Assembly (NCBI GenBank): GCA_963553325.1
Contig: CAUVOF010000002.1
Coordinates: 1-55,432 of the forward strand
DNA from: Cardiobacterium sp963553325
GTDB taxonomy: Bacteria > Pseudomonadota > Gammaproteobacteria > Cardiobacteriales > Cardiobacteriaceae
Direction: 5' to 3'
DNA length: 55,432 nt
Shown here: piece after piece, positions 1 to 8,108 of the stretch
Layout: each line of letters opens with the position of its first letter
How positions within the stretch are numbered: the stretch's first letter is position 1
Made by a program: the position numbers and the translations under genes
The notes under the pieces: generated by a model
What the model was told of the DNA's origin: nothing
Database searches by the model: none
Seen by the model: the letters and a program-made list of their open reading frames with translations, nothing else

Positions 1-62
1 CGCTTATGGGTGTCTTTTTTTGTAGCTGTTGCACTTGCATTGTAAATTCGCGGTATATTTTG

Positions 63-170
63 TCGCTACACGATTTTTCACACCCCCACCCCAGCCCTTT
101 CTCGCACTGCGCGCGAGCTGTCCCAGTCCCGCTGCGGACTTCGTCCTGCGGGGGTGGGGGATTTCGAACA
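63..170. repeat. Intergenic dispersed repeat downstream of recC
   Basis: Non-coding tail between the window edge and the recC stop. Positions 63-92 match the reverse complement of 31012-31041 at 28 of 30 bases (core CGATTTTTCACACCCCC). Both places are followed by pyrimidine-rich C tracts and a CTGCGGAC...GTCCTGCGGGG inverted repeat (around 130-155 here, 31148-31176 there). This looks like a dispersed intergenic repeat that may also act as a terminator-like hairpin for recC, which is read towards it. No gene is visible in bases 1-175. Confidence 0.55.
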
Positions 171-175
171 GGCTC

Positions 176-3100
176 TCAGCCTTTTTGCATGGCTTGTAAA
201 AGCGGCTGGATGTGGGTGGCGTGCAGGGCAAGCATCGCGGCGATGTGGGCGGCGAGGCTTTCTTCTTCGTGGCCGCGCCAAAGGTGGCGCCATAGGTCAC
301 CGTCGTCCGCTTTTTGCCAGTCGTCGTTGAGCCAGTCGCGGATGAGGGCGTTGTTTTTGTCGCCGTTGCCGCTCGCGAGGTTGTCGCTGTATGGCTGCAT
401 CAGTTCTATCGGGGCGAGCCACAGGGTTTGTTGTGCCTGTTCGCGCAGTGCCAGCCATTGGCGCAGTTGGGCGATGGCCTCGCTGGCGGGCAGCGGCTGG
501 AAGCGGTGGCGGTTGTCGTCGGCGTAATGGATGAGGGTGGTGCCGCCTCTGCCGCTGGCGCTCCAGGCGAGGTGCTCAAGCCAGTAGCGGTATTGGTGTT
601 TGGGCTTGGCTTTGCTGGCGCTCAAGCGCGGCCAGATGTCGCCGCCGCTGGGCAGGTAGGCGGTGAGGGTGTTGTGCTCGCCGAGGTCGAGGGTTTGTTC
701 GGCAAGGGTTGGCCAATGGGCGAGGCGGGCGTGGGTGAGCAGGGTTTGTGCGCGCGCGCGGTAGGTGGCGAGGCTTTGTTCGAGGCCGATTTTGCCGCTG
801 ATGCCGCCGGGGTAGAGCGGCAGGCGGGCGAGTTGCGCCGCCGGGTCGGGGTGGTTTTGTTCGAGCGCGGCGATGATGTGTTGTTCTGCCTGGTGTTTGG
901 CGAGGTTGTCGAGGACGAGCGCTTCGCGCTTGGCAAGCGGGGTTTGCGCGGCGGTGTTGGCGATTTGCTGGGCGCGGGCGTAGGCGCTTGCCGGTTTTAG
1001 GGTGTCGCGGCTGAGCTGGGCGAGGGTCAGGCTGTCGGCTTGTTGTGGTGCGGCGGGAAGCGGTACGGGCGGGGCAAGTGACAGGAATGGCACGCTGTCC
1101 GCTGTGCGCGGTTTTTCCAGGCTGTGGCGGATGTGGCGCCACAATGGTGCAGCGGGGCGGGATGTGTTTTCGTATGGCGCGTCAGGCTGGAAGGGGTCGG
1201 CGGGGTGGTTGAGGTGGTAATGCGGCAGTCTGGCGGCGGCGTCGTTTTCGCCGCTGGCGCGCAGTTGTTCGTCGGCGCGTTCGCGTTGTTCGTCCAGGTA
1301 TTGCAAGAGTTCTTGGATGGGGCTGGCGGGCGGTTGTGCGGTGTTTTCGCCGGGGATGGCGCTGTTGTAGTAAATCCACAGGGCGTTTTCGGCGCGGTTG
1401 ATGAGGTCAAGCAGCGCGCCGAGGTCTTCGTGTTCGCGGTTGCTGTCGCCGGGGCGCGGTTCGTCGAGGTGGATGAGGTTGTAGCGGTCGTCGTTTTGTC
1501 GCGCCGGGTAGTGTTCGCGGTCGGCGTTGAGGAAGACGAGCAGTTTGCCCGGCAGGTTGCGCAGGTTTTTCAGGCTGCCGATGGTGATGGCGCCGCCCGG
1601 CTCGCTGCGCGTTTGTTGTGCGGCAAGGTGGCTTTCGATGTATTCGAGGATGAAGTTGAGCGGCAGGTACTGCGCTTCGTGCTGCGCGGCGAGTTCTTGG
1701 TGGGCGGCAAGGCGGTTTTCTAGTTCTTCTAGTGTCTGGTCGAGGGTTTGCCAGGCGGGGTCGTTTTGTGCGTGCGCGTAGTCGTCGCGCAGGGTGTCGC
1801 GCAGGTGTTGTAACCAGCTCTGCGCCGGGGTGTGCGCTGCTTGCAGGGCGCGCAGGGTGTGCATTTGTGTGGCAAGGGTGGCGAGCGCTTCAAGGGCGGG
1901 CAGGTCGGCCAGGGTCAGGCCGTCTTGCGGTACGGCTTCAAGGTAATGCTCGGCGTCGGGGATGAGGACGCCGGCGATGAGGCGGTCGAGCGCGTAGTTG
2001 TAGCTGTAGCGGTAGTCGTGGTCTTGTTCGTGCAGGTTTTTTTGTAGGTGTTCGCCGTCAAAGCCACGGCGGTAGCCGGCGGCAACGAGGGCGGCGCTGA
2101 TGCGCTGCATTTGTTCGGCACTGATACCGAGGCTGTGGCAGGTGTCTTCGTTGCGCAGCCAGTCGAGGACGGTCGGCGCGTCGAAGCGGCCGTCGAGCAG
2201 GGTGTAGCGCCCGACGAGTGAGCGCCAAAGGGTCTCGGCGCGGTTTTCGTTGATGCCGACGAGGCGGGCGGGCAGGTAGTAGCCGTCCGGCGCGCTGTCG
2301 CTGGGGAAGGTGGCGCGCAGGATGGCTTGCGCGGCGTTGGGGTCGGGCAGGTGGATGTAGATGTCGGACGGGCGGCGTGTCGGGTCGGCGTTGAGCCAGG
2401 CGGCGATGTCGCTGCGCAGGGTTTCGCATTGGCGTTGCAGGCCGTGGCAGCCGTGGATGCGCAGGCTGTCGTCCTGGAACGGGTCGTTCTGCGGCGGGGC
2501 GTTGCGTGCTGCTTGTAGTAGGCAGGCGGCGATGTAGCCGTTTTCGCCTTCTTGTAGGCTGCGGATTTCTGCTTGTAGGGCACTGAGTAGGTTATGCGGG
2601 CGGACGGGCGGGCTGTTGAGGTTGAGTTGTTCGGTGCTGTCGGGGTGAAGCAGGCGGGCAAGGGCGCGCTGTTGTTTGCTGTAGCGGGAAAAGAGGGTGT
2701 GGCCGTGGTCGTAGTGTTTGGCAGCGGCGTAGGCGGGGTGGCGGCGTTTGAGTTCGCGCAGCCAGCGGCTATCGACGAGGTCGTCGATGTAGTGGTCGCT
2801 GGCGGCGAGGTGGTAGAGGGTGAGGTCGGTGTAGTCGCCAAGGCGGCGCATGAATTGGTATTCGCCGCTGCTGAGTTGGGTTGGCGCAAAGACTGGCAAC
2901 CACGGCGGCAGCAGGCGGCGCGCGCGCGGGTCGTTGTCGAGTTTTTGCCAGAAGTCGTGGACGCGCGCTTCCCGTTTGGCGTGGACGGCAGCGAAGCGGT
3001 CATGCCAGAGGCGGCTTTGTTGTTGGTAGAGCGCGCGGTAATGGTCGGCGAGTTCTTGCGGCAGGTTTTGTAGTCTGTTGCCGTGAAGCAGTGCATCGAG

Positions 3101-3613
3101 CGGCGGCGGGTCGTCGCTTTGCCAGGCGCGTACCCATTCGGGACGCTGCGCGAGGTAGGCGGTGTAGAGGTTGGCGAGTTGGCCGCTGTGTACCCAAAGG
3201 CGGCGGGTGCTGGTCGCGCTGCGGTGGTCGTCAGCGGTGGGGTAGAGGGTGCGTAGCAGCTCGTGCTGGTGGTGTGTGCTGTCGGCGAGGATGGCGCTGC
3301 CGTGCTGGTAGAAGTAGCCGAACAGCGCCCAGTGGATGGCGGTGTTGCTGAGCGGTGCCTGGCTGCCGTACTGGACTTTGCCGGTTACGCGCTCTATCAG
3401 TATCCATTCAAAGGTGCGCCAGAGGTAGGGGCTGATGCCGCTGGCAACGCCGTGCCTGCTGGCGATGGTTTGGATGAGGACGTTGCCGACGGGCAGGGTC
3501 GGCACGATGAGCGGCGTTTCGCCAAGCGGGGCGTTGCGGGTGTGCTGTTGGCAGTCGGCGAGGAATTGGTCGCACAGGGTGGGGTAGTCGGCGCTTTCGC
3601 TGAGTTGGTACAT
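176..3613 (-). CDS. recC: Exodeoxyribonuclease V gamma subunit RecC
   Basis: RecC is the subunit of the RecBCD helicase-nuclease that recognises Chi and splits the DNA strands during double-strand break repair. The 1145-residue product is close to the 1122 residues of E. coli RecC. It begins with the family-typical N-terminal stretch (NVLIQTIASRHGVASGISP near residues 44-62), and carries the degenerate helicase-like and nuclease-like regions expected of this subunit. The ATG at 3613 faces the divergent AEC carrier gene 89 bp away. recB and recD are not in the window; they could lie beyond the left edge in the direction of transcription. Assignment rests on overall similarity as I recognise it, without an alignment. 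Confidence 0.9.
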   Translation of the reverse strand: MYQLSESADYPTLCDQFLADCQQHTRNAPLGETPLIVPTLPVGNVLIQTIASRHGVASGISPYLWRTFEWILIERVTGKVQYGSQAPLSNTAIHWALFGYFYQHGSAILADSTHHQHELLRTLYPTADDHRSATSTRRLWVHSGQLANLYTAYLAQRPEWVRAWQSDDPPPLDALLHGNRLQNLPQELADHYRALYQQQSRLWHDRFAAVHAKREARVHDFWQKLDNDPRARRLLPPWLPVFAPTQLSSGEYQFMRRLGDYTDLTLYHLAASDHYIDDLVDSRWLRELKRRHPAYAAAKHYDHGHTLFSRYSKQQRALARLLHPDSTEQLNLNSPPVRPHNLLSALQAEIRSLQEGENGYIAACLLQAARNAPPQNDPFQDDSLRIHGCHGLQRQCETLRSDIAAWLNADPTRRPSDIYIHLPDPNAAQAILRATFPSDSAPDGYYLPARLVGINENRAETLWRSLVGRYTLLDGRFDAPTVLDWLRNEDTCHSLGISAEQMQRISAALVAAGYRRGFDGEHLQKNLHEQDHDYRYSYNYALDRLIAGVLIPDAEHYLEAVPQDGLTLADLPALEALATLATQMHTLRALQAAHTPAQSWLQHLRDTLRDDYAHAQNDPAWQTLDQTLEELENRLAAHQELAAQHEAQYLPLNFILEYIESHLAAQQTRSEPGGAITIGSLKNLRNLPGKLLVFLNADREHYPARQNDDRYNLIHLDEPRPGDSNREHEDLGALLDLINRAENALWIYYNSAIPGENTAQPPASPIQELLQYLDEQRERADEQLRASGENDAAARLPHYHLNHPADPFQPDAPYENTSRPAAPLWRHIRHSLEKPRTADSVPFLSLAPPVPLPAAPQQADSLTLAQLSRDTLKPASAYARAQQIANTAAQTPLAKREALVLDNLAKHQAEQHIIAALEQNHPDPAAQLARLPLYPGGISGKIGLEQSLATYRARAQTLLTHARLAHWPTLAEQTLDLGEHNTLTAYLPSGGDIWPRLSASKAKPKHQYRYWLEHLAWSASGRGGTTLIHYADDNRHRFQPLPASEAIAQLRQWLALREQAQQTLWLAPIELMQPYSDNLASGNGDKNNALIRDWLNDDWQKADDGDLWRHLWRGHEEESLAAHIAAMLALHATHIQPLLQAMQKG

Positions 3614-3643
3614 GGCAGGGCAGGTGGCGGAATGGATGCGGCA

Positions 3644-3673
3644 TTTTACGGGATTTGGCGCGGGGCGTAGAAT
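3644..3673 (+). promoter_or_regulatory. Possible promoter of the AEC carrier gene
   Basis: TTTTAC (3644-3649), an 18-base spacer and TAGAAT (3668-3673), ending 29 bases before the ATG at 3703. Only a moderate match to a sigma-70 promoter; inference. Confidence 0.3.
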
Positions 3674-3702
3674 GCGCGCTTTCCCACCACCATCGTGCTG
3701 CC

Positions 3703-4638
3703 ATGCTAAATATTATTACTGCACTTCTGCCGATTTTTATCGTCATCGCTTTTGGTTATGCCGCCACCCGCGCCGGGGCTTTTACTTTGGAAGGGCTATC
3801 GGCGCTTGGCCGTTTTGTCATTAGTATTGCTTTGCCCGCGCTGATTTTCAAAGCGCTGTCGGAAAAGAGTCTGGGCGAGGTGTTTATTCCCGCTTATTTA
3901 TTCGGCTACGGCGTGGCAACTTTTTTGTGTTTTATGATTGGCCTCGCTATTTCGCGCTTATTCGGTCAGGATTTGCGCGGTGCGGCGGTAACGGCTATTG
4001 GCCAGACGTTTTCTAATAGTGCTTTTGTTGGCTATCCGTTATTGCTTGGCGTTATTGGCGGCAATGCCGGGATTTATTTTTCGCTCAATACGGTGGTGGA
4101 AAATGTGTTACTCGTGCCGCTTTTTCTCGCCATTGCTGAATCATCCGCTGGTGGCGAGGGTAATTTTGGCCAGCGTTTCCGCGCGATTATTTTGAATATG
4201 CTGCGCAAGCCGCTGATTGTCGCGCTGATTTTGGGGCTGATTTTTTCGGCGTTTCAATGGAAATTGCCGGCGCCGATTGACAAGGCGATTAGTCTGGTCG
4301 CGGGGGCGGCGGCACCGGTGGCGATTTTTGTTATTGGCTGTGGTTTGAACGGTATCCGCATTCAGGGCAATGTTATTGCCATTACGCAAATTACGATTGG
4401 TAAGTTGTTTTTGATGCCTGCTTTGGCGGCACTTTTTATTTGGCTGTTTGGCGGCGATGAGGAAACGATTTTTGCCGGCGCGTTGATGGGCGGTATTTCT
4501 ATGGCCAATACGGTGGCTATTTTCGCCCACCATTATGGTTATCCGAACCGCGGCACGGTTAGCATGATTACCACCAATGTGTTGTCGGTATTTACGTTAT
4601 CGGCGATTTTTTTGATTCATCAGGTGATGGTGGGTTAG
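3703..4638 (+). CDS. AEC-family (auxin efflux carrier type) permease
   Basis: Integral inner-membrane carrier of 311 residues with about ten hydrophobic segments arranged as two halves, typical of the AEC/bile-acid-type fold. The start at the ATG at 3703 gives MLNIITALLPIFIVIAFGY, a normal first membrane helix; an upstream in-frame ATG at 3655 would add a polar extension that does not fit. Polar breaks such as GQTFSNSAFVGYPLL (near 110-125) and GGISMANTVAIFAHHYGYP in the last third match the conserved crossover motifs of the family. Members move malate or other organic anions or amino acids; the substrate here cannot be read from sequence. It stands alone between recC and a converging EIIA gene. 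Confidence 0.85.
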   Translation: MLNIITALLPIFIVIAFGYAATRAGAFTLEGLSALGRFVISIALPALIFKALSEKSLGEVFIPAYLFGYGVATFLCFMIGLAISRLFGQDLRGAAVTAIGQTFSNSAFVGYPLLLGVIGGNAGIYFSLNTVVENVLLVPLFLAIAESSAGGEGNFGQRFRAIILNMLRKPLIVALILGLIFSAFQWKLPAPIDKAISLVAGAAAPVAIFVIGCGLNGIRIQGNVIAITQITIGKLFLMPALAALFIWLFGGDEETIFAGALMGGISMANTVAIFAHHYGYPNRGTVSMITTNVLSVFTLSAIFLIHQVMVG

Positions 4639-4666
4639 CGCCCTGCCAGCAAATGCCAGCAGGGCG
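4639..4666. terminator. Hairpin between convergent AEC and EIIA genes
   Basis: CGCCCTGC (4639-4646) pairs with GCAGGGCG (4659-4666) across a 12-base loop, directly between two convergent stop codons. There is no T-run, so it is either a weak bidirectional terminator or a 3'-end stabilising hairpin. Confidence 0.5.
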
Positions 4667-4673
4667 GGCGCGG

Positions 4674-5123
4674 TCAGATGTGGTATTTCGCCGCAATCGC
4701 GCGCAGGTCGTCGTGATTTTGCGCCTGTAGCAATTCGCCAATCAGTGCCTCGTTATCAAGCATGGTGGCAAGCGCTGCCATGTTTTCCAGATGCTGGGTA
4801 TGGTCTTGTGAGGCAAGGGTGAAAAACAGGCGGGCGTCGTGGTCGCCGTCAAAGGCAACCGCTTCCGCAACTTTCATGAAGGATATGGCGGTTTTGTGTA
4901 CGCCTTCGGCGTTTTCTTGTGCGTGCGGCATGGCGATGTCCGGCGCGATGACGATGTAAGGGCCGTATTTTTCGACGCTGGCGATGATGGCGTCGGCGTA
5001 ACGCGCATCCACTGTGCCATCGGCAATCAGCGGCTCGCAGGCGATGCGAATGGCGCTGCGCCAATCGGGAAAGCGGGTTGCAAAATTGACGTGTCCCGCG
5101 TTGAGCATTTTGGTCAGTAGCAT
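4674..5123 (-). CDS. PTS sugar transporter EIIA component (UlaC/fructose-type)
   Basis: Cytoplasmic phosphotransferase EIIA domain of 149 residues that would accept a phosphoryl group from HPr and pass it to an EIIB. The phosphorylatable histidine is His67 in PDIAMPHAQE, in the same context as the PHA/PHG motif of the fructose/mannitol/ascorbate EIIA superfamily. The start at 5123 is supported by AAGGAAAAAACC just upstream; a longer in-frame extension to 5327 has no family match. No EIIB, EIIC, EI or HPr gene lies nearby, so it is an orphan here. It may serve a sugar permease elsewhere, or have a regulatory role like EIIA-Ntr, although the motif context looks more like UlaC. Confidence 0.8.
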   Translation of the reverse strand: MLLTKMLNAGHVNFATRFPDWRSAIRIACEPLIADGTVDARYADAIIASVEKYGPYIVIAPDIAMPHAQENAEGVHKTAISFMKVAEAVAFDGDHDARLFFTLASQDHTQHLENMAALATMLDNEALIGELLQAQNHDDLRAIAAKYHI

Positions 5124-5450
5124 GGTTTTTTCCTTATTTAGCCGTGAATGGTTGCGCAGAATGGCAACGGCGGGCGATGTTAAAACCGCCCCCGCCATCC
5201 GGCAAGCATTCCAACGGAATTTCATGAGGATATGTGGGGAAAATGTTTTTTTCGCTGCAATTCGCAGCAAATCAAGGCGCTGGCTTGCTGCGGCTAACAA
5301 GCGGATTTCTTGCGGCAAATATTGCATTTTTTGCAGGAATCGTTTGCCGATACTTGGCGGGTTGCGCTAAAGTAAGCGCGCTTTTTGGCACGCCCAATGT
5401 GCGTAAAACATTTCTTTATTTTGACTCTCGCAATCAGGAGACTTTGACCA

Positions 5451-6431
5451 ATGAAACAGAAAAAACTCTCTGTCCTGCTGGCTTCCCTGGCAGTTGCCAC
5501 CCTGGCGCAAGCGCAAGACGATACCGCCGCTGCTGCCCCCGAAGCGGCCGCTCCCGCTCCCAGCGACAGCATTGCCCTGACCGTGCCGCAGGTGAAGCCG
5601 GGCGAATGTCAGGCGCTGGTGGTCGTCCCCGCCAAATTCGAGCCGCGCACCGAGCAGGTCGTCATCAAGGACGCCGCCAAATCCTACGAGATTATTCCTG
5701 CTGAATATGAATGGACGGAAGAACAGGTCGTCATCAAGCCCGCCAGCAAAAAGCTGGAAATCGTCCCTGCCGTTTTTGAGACGGTCGAGGAACAAATCGA
5801 AGTCGAGCCGGCGATGACCACGCAAGAAGTTGTGCCGCCGCAATATGCCGAAGTCAAAGAAGATGTGGTTGCCAAACCCGCTTACATGACCGCGCGTAGC
5901 GAAGGCCCAGCGCGTACGTTCTCTTCCGCTGGTGAAGCGCTGCGCATGGTCGAAGTGCCGGCACAGATGGAATCCATCACCAAGCAAACCGTGCAGGAAG
6001 AAGCCCGCCTGAACCCGACGCAGGTTGAAGCCAAATTCGAAACGGTGAAAAAGCAAAAACTGGTCAGCGAAGAAACCACGCGCGAAATCGAAGTGCCGGC
6101 GGAATACAAAACCATCAAGGTCAAGAAACTGGTCAAAGAAGCCGAGCAACGCGAAATCGAAATCCCGGCGCAATACGCAGAAGTTACCAAGTTTGAAAAA
6201 GTCAGCGACGCGCAAGTGCGCTGGGAAAGCGTCCTTTGCAACGACACGGTAAACAGCAAAACCATCGAAGCGGTACAGGCCGCGCTGAAAAAAGAAGGCT
6301 ACAAAGTGAGTGTTGATGGCTCGCTTGGCCCTGGCACGATGCGTGCGCTGGAAGCCTATCAGCGCAAACACAACCTCGGCGTTGGCGGTGTTACCCGCGA
6401 AACCCTGCAAGCAATGGGCATCGAGCAGTAA
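5451..6431 (+). CDS. Periplasmic repeat protein with C-terminal peptidoglycan-binding domain
   Basis: Secreted protein of 326 residues. Residues 1-21 form a signal peptide ending LAQA/QDD. An Ala/Pro-rich linker (22-43) leads to about eight imperfect repeats of about 22-26 residues between residues 50 and 240; each has a V-P-A-x-[FY] or similar start, an acidic stretch and an EVPA/EIPA-type junction. The final 70 residues (near 250-326) are a PG_binding_1-like domain (TVNSKTIEAVQAALKKEG, then DGSLGPGTMRALEAYQRKH). It probably coats or tethers to the cell wall; the repeat part is not one I can name. AATCAGGAG at 5432-5440 precedes the ATG. A strong hairpin terminator follows at 6453. Confidence 0.75.
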   Translation: MKQKKLSVLLASLAVATLAQAQDDTAAAAPEAAAPAPSDSIALTVPQVKPGECQALVVVPAKFEPRTEQVVIKDAAKSYEIIPAEYEWTEEQVVIKPASKKLEIVPAVFETVEEQIEVEPAMTTQEVVPPQYAEVKEDVVAKPAYMTARSEGPARTFSSAGEALRMVEVPAQMESITKQTVQEEARLNPTQVEAKFETVKKQKLVSEETTREIEVPAEYKTIKVKKLVKEAEQREIEIPAQYAEVTKFEKVSDAQVRWESVLCNDTVNSKTIEAVQAALKKEGYKVSVDGSLGPGTMRALEAYQRKHNLGVGGVTRETLQAMGIEQ

Positions 6432-6452
6432 TCCTGCCGCCACTCATCACCA

Positions 6453-6476
6453 GGAAGGCGCAAGCCTTCCTTTTTT
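6453..6476 (+). terminator. Rho-independent terminator abutting tgt
   Basis: GGAAGGC (6453-6459), loop GCAA, GCCTTCC (6464-6470), then six T. A textbook intrinsic terminator for the upstream periplasmic protein gene, but its T-run ends only three bases before the tgt start codon. Confidence 0.85.
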
Positions 6477-6479
6477 GTC

Positions 6480-7589
6480 ATGCAATACCAGCTTTTAACG
6501 CAAGACGGCAGCGCGCGCCGCGGCCGCATCACCTTCCCCAACGGGCAGACGGTGGAAACCCCCGTTTTCATGCCGGTCGGCACCCTCGGCACGGTCAAGG
6601 GTCTTTCGCCGGAAGAACTGCACGCCATTGGCGCGGAAATCATCCTCGGCAACACCTTCCACCTGATGCTGCGCCCCGGCGAAGACATCGTCGCCATGCA
6701 CGGCGGCCTGCACCAATTCATGCAGTGGGACAAACCCATCCTCACCGATTCTGGCGGTTTTCAGGTCTTCAGCCTCGCCAAAATGCGCAAGCTCACCGAA
6801 GAAGGCGCGCGTTTCCGCTCGCCGGTCGATGGCAGCGAGGTCTTCCTCTCGCCGGAACGCTCGATGCAGGTGCAGCGCGCGCTCAATTCAAACATCGTCA
6901 TGCAGCTCGACGAATGCACGCCCTATCCGGCAACGCATGCCGAGGCGGAAAAATCGATGCGCCTCTCGCTACGCTGGGCGGCGCGCTCCAAAGCGGCGCA
7001 CGCCGGCAACCCGAACCACCTGTTCGGCATCGTCCAGGGCGGTGTCTATCCCGACCTGCGGCGCGAATCGGCAGAAGGCCTGGTCGCGCTTGACCTGCCC
7101 GGTTACGCCATCGGCGGCCTTGCCGTCGGCGAGCCGCTGGAAATGCGCAACGCCACCCTTGACCACACCCTGCCGCATCTGCCGGCAAACAAGCCGCGTT
7201 ACCTGATGGGCGTCGGCAAACCGGAAGATTTAGTCGAAGCAGTGCGGCGTGGTGTGGATATGTTTGACTGCGTCATGCCGACGCGCAACGCGCGCAACGC
7301 CTACCTTTTCACCCGCTTCGGCACGCTCAAACTGCGCAACAGCAGCTACAAACGCGACCTGCGTCCGATAGAAGAGGGTTGTGATTGCTACACTTGCCGC
7401 CATTACAGTCGGGCATATCTGCACCATCTCGACAAATGCAACGAAATGCTCGGCGCGCGCCTAAACACCATCCACAACCTGCGCTACTACATCCGCCTCG
7501 TACATGCCATGCGCGCGGCGATAGAAGCGGGCAAGTTCGCGGATTTTGCTGCCGATTTTTATGCCATGCGCGAGCAGACTTCACTATAA
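6480..7589 (+). CDS. tgt: Queuine tRNA-ribosyltransferase (tRNA-guanine transglycosylase)
   Basis: Tgt swaps guanine 34 of GUN-anticodon tRNAs for preQ1 in queuosine synthesis. The 369 residues match the usual length. Visible motifs are LTDSGGFQVFSL (88-99, Asp90), GVDMFDCVMPTRN (258-270) with the nucleophilic aspartate, and the zinc site CDCYTC (Cys301, Cys303, Cys306) with His332 in TIHNLRYY. The start MQYQLLTQDGSARRG aligns with other Tgt proteins, yet no Shine-Dalgarno is free: the only AGGAAGG is inside the terminator stem 22-28 bases upstream. It heads tgt-yajC-secD-secF, a conserved gammaproteobacterial order, although yajC has a separate -10 candidate. Confidence 0.97.
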   Translation: MQYQLLTQDGSARRGRITFPNGQTVETPVFMPVGTLGTVKGLSPEELHAIGAEIILGNTFHLMLRPGEDIVAMHGGLHQFMQWDKPILTDSGGFQVFSLAKMRKLTEEGARFRSPVDGSEVFLSPERSMQVQRALNSNIVMQLDECTPYPATHAEAEKSMRLSLRWAARSKAAHAGNPNHLFGIVQGGVYPDLRRESAEGLVALDLPGYAIGGLAVGEPLEMRNATLDHTLPHLPANKPRYLMGVGKPEDLVEAVRRGVDMFDCVMPTRNARNAYLFTRFGTLKLRNSSYKRDLRPIEEGCDCYTCRHYSRAYLHHLDKCNEMLGARLNTIHNLRYYIRLVHAMRAAIEAGKFADFAADFYAMREQTSL

Positions 7590-7590
7590 T
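7562..7590 (+). promoter_or_regulatory. Possible promoter for yajC-secDF inside the tgt 3' end
   Basis: A perfect TATAAT at 7585-7590 overlaps the tgt stop codon, 39 bases before the yajC ATG. The -35 candidate TGCCAT (7562-7567), 17 bases upstream, is weak. It could give the export genes transcription independent of tgt. Confidence 0.4.
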
Positions 7591-7629
7591 GCCGCGCTTT
7601 CATTCACTATTAACTTGAGAGGAAACAAT

Positions 7630-8046
7630 ATGTTTTTCATCCAGGACGCTTACGCCCAAGCCGCACCGCAAGCCCAACCCGGTGCTGGCAATATGCAAAT
7701 TATCATGCTGGTCGTGATGTTCGCCGTGGTGTGGTTTTTGATCATCCGTCCGCAACAAAAACGCGCCAAAGAAATGCAAGCCCTCATCACCAGCCTGAAA
7801 AAAGGCGACGAAGTGATGACCAACGGCGGCATCATGGGACGCATCATTGATTTGGACAACTTCGCCATTGACCTGGAAATCGCGAAAAACACAATCATCC
7901 GCGTGCAGCGCGGCGTAGTCGTACAAATCCTGCCGAAAGGCTCACTCAAAGGCGCGCTTGGCAAAAACAAAGCCGCCAATGACGACAAAGCGGACAAAAC
8001 CGCGAAAACAGACAAAGCGGAAGACGATAGCAGCGACAACGCATAA
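7630..8046 (+). CDS. yajC: Sec translocon accessory protein YajC
   Basis: Small inner-membrane protein that associates with SecDF. The 138-residue product has a single transmembrane segment (residues 25-40, IIMLVVMFAVVWFLIIRP) followed by the conserved RPQQKRAKEMQ and the small cytoplasmic domain KKGDEVMTNGGIMGRI. A Lys/Asp-rich tail (about residues 113-138) is longer and more charged than in E. coli YajC (110 residues). The start at 7630 follows GAGAGGAAACA; an upstream in-frame ATG at 7546 lies within tgt. It precedes secD by 62 bases, in which there is a hairpin. Confidence 0.95.
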   Translation: MFFIQDAYAQAAPQAQPGAGNMQIIMLVVMFAVVWFLIIRPQQKRAKEMQALITSLKKGDEVMTNGGIMGRIIDLDNFAIDLEIAKNTIIRVQRGVVVQILPKGSLKGALGKNKAANDDKADKTAKTDKAEDDSSDNA

Positions 8047-8058
8047 CGCACCCCGCCG

Positions 8059-8078
8059 GGGCTGCCGCAGGGCAGCCC
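8059..8078 (+). terminator. Hairpin between yajC and secD
   Basis: GGGCTGCC (8059-8066), loop GCAG, GGCAGCCC (8071-8078), followed by only a short TTTC. Likely a partial attenuator or mRNA-stabilising structure within the operon, not a full terminator. Confidence 0.45.
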
Positions 8079-8108
8079 TTTCACATTTGCAAAACAACGG
8101 ACACCACC

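Noticed and set aside
5367..6443. 358-codon open frame on the minus strand opposite the repeat-rich periplasmic protein
   Set aside because: It mirrors the codon pattern of the plus-strand gene, has no ribosome site and no sensible protein features; the plus strand has a signal peptide and a known domain.
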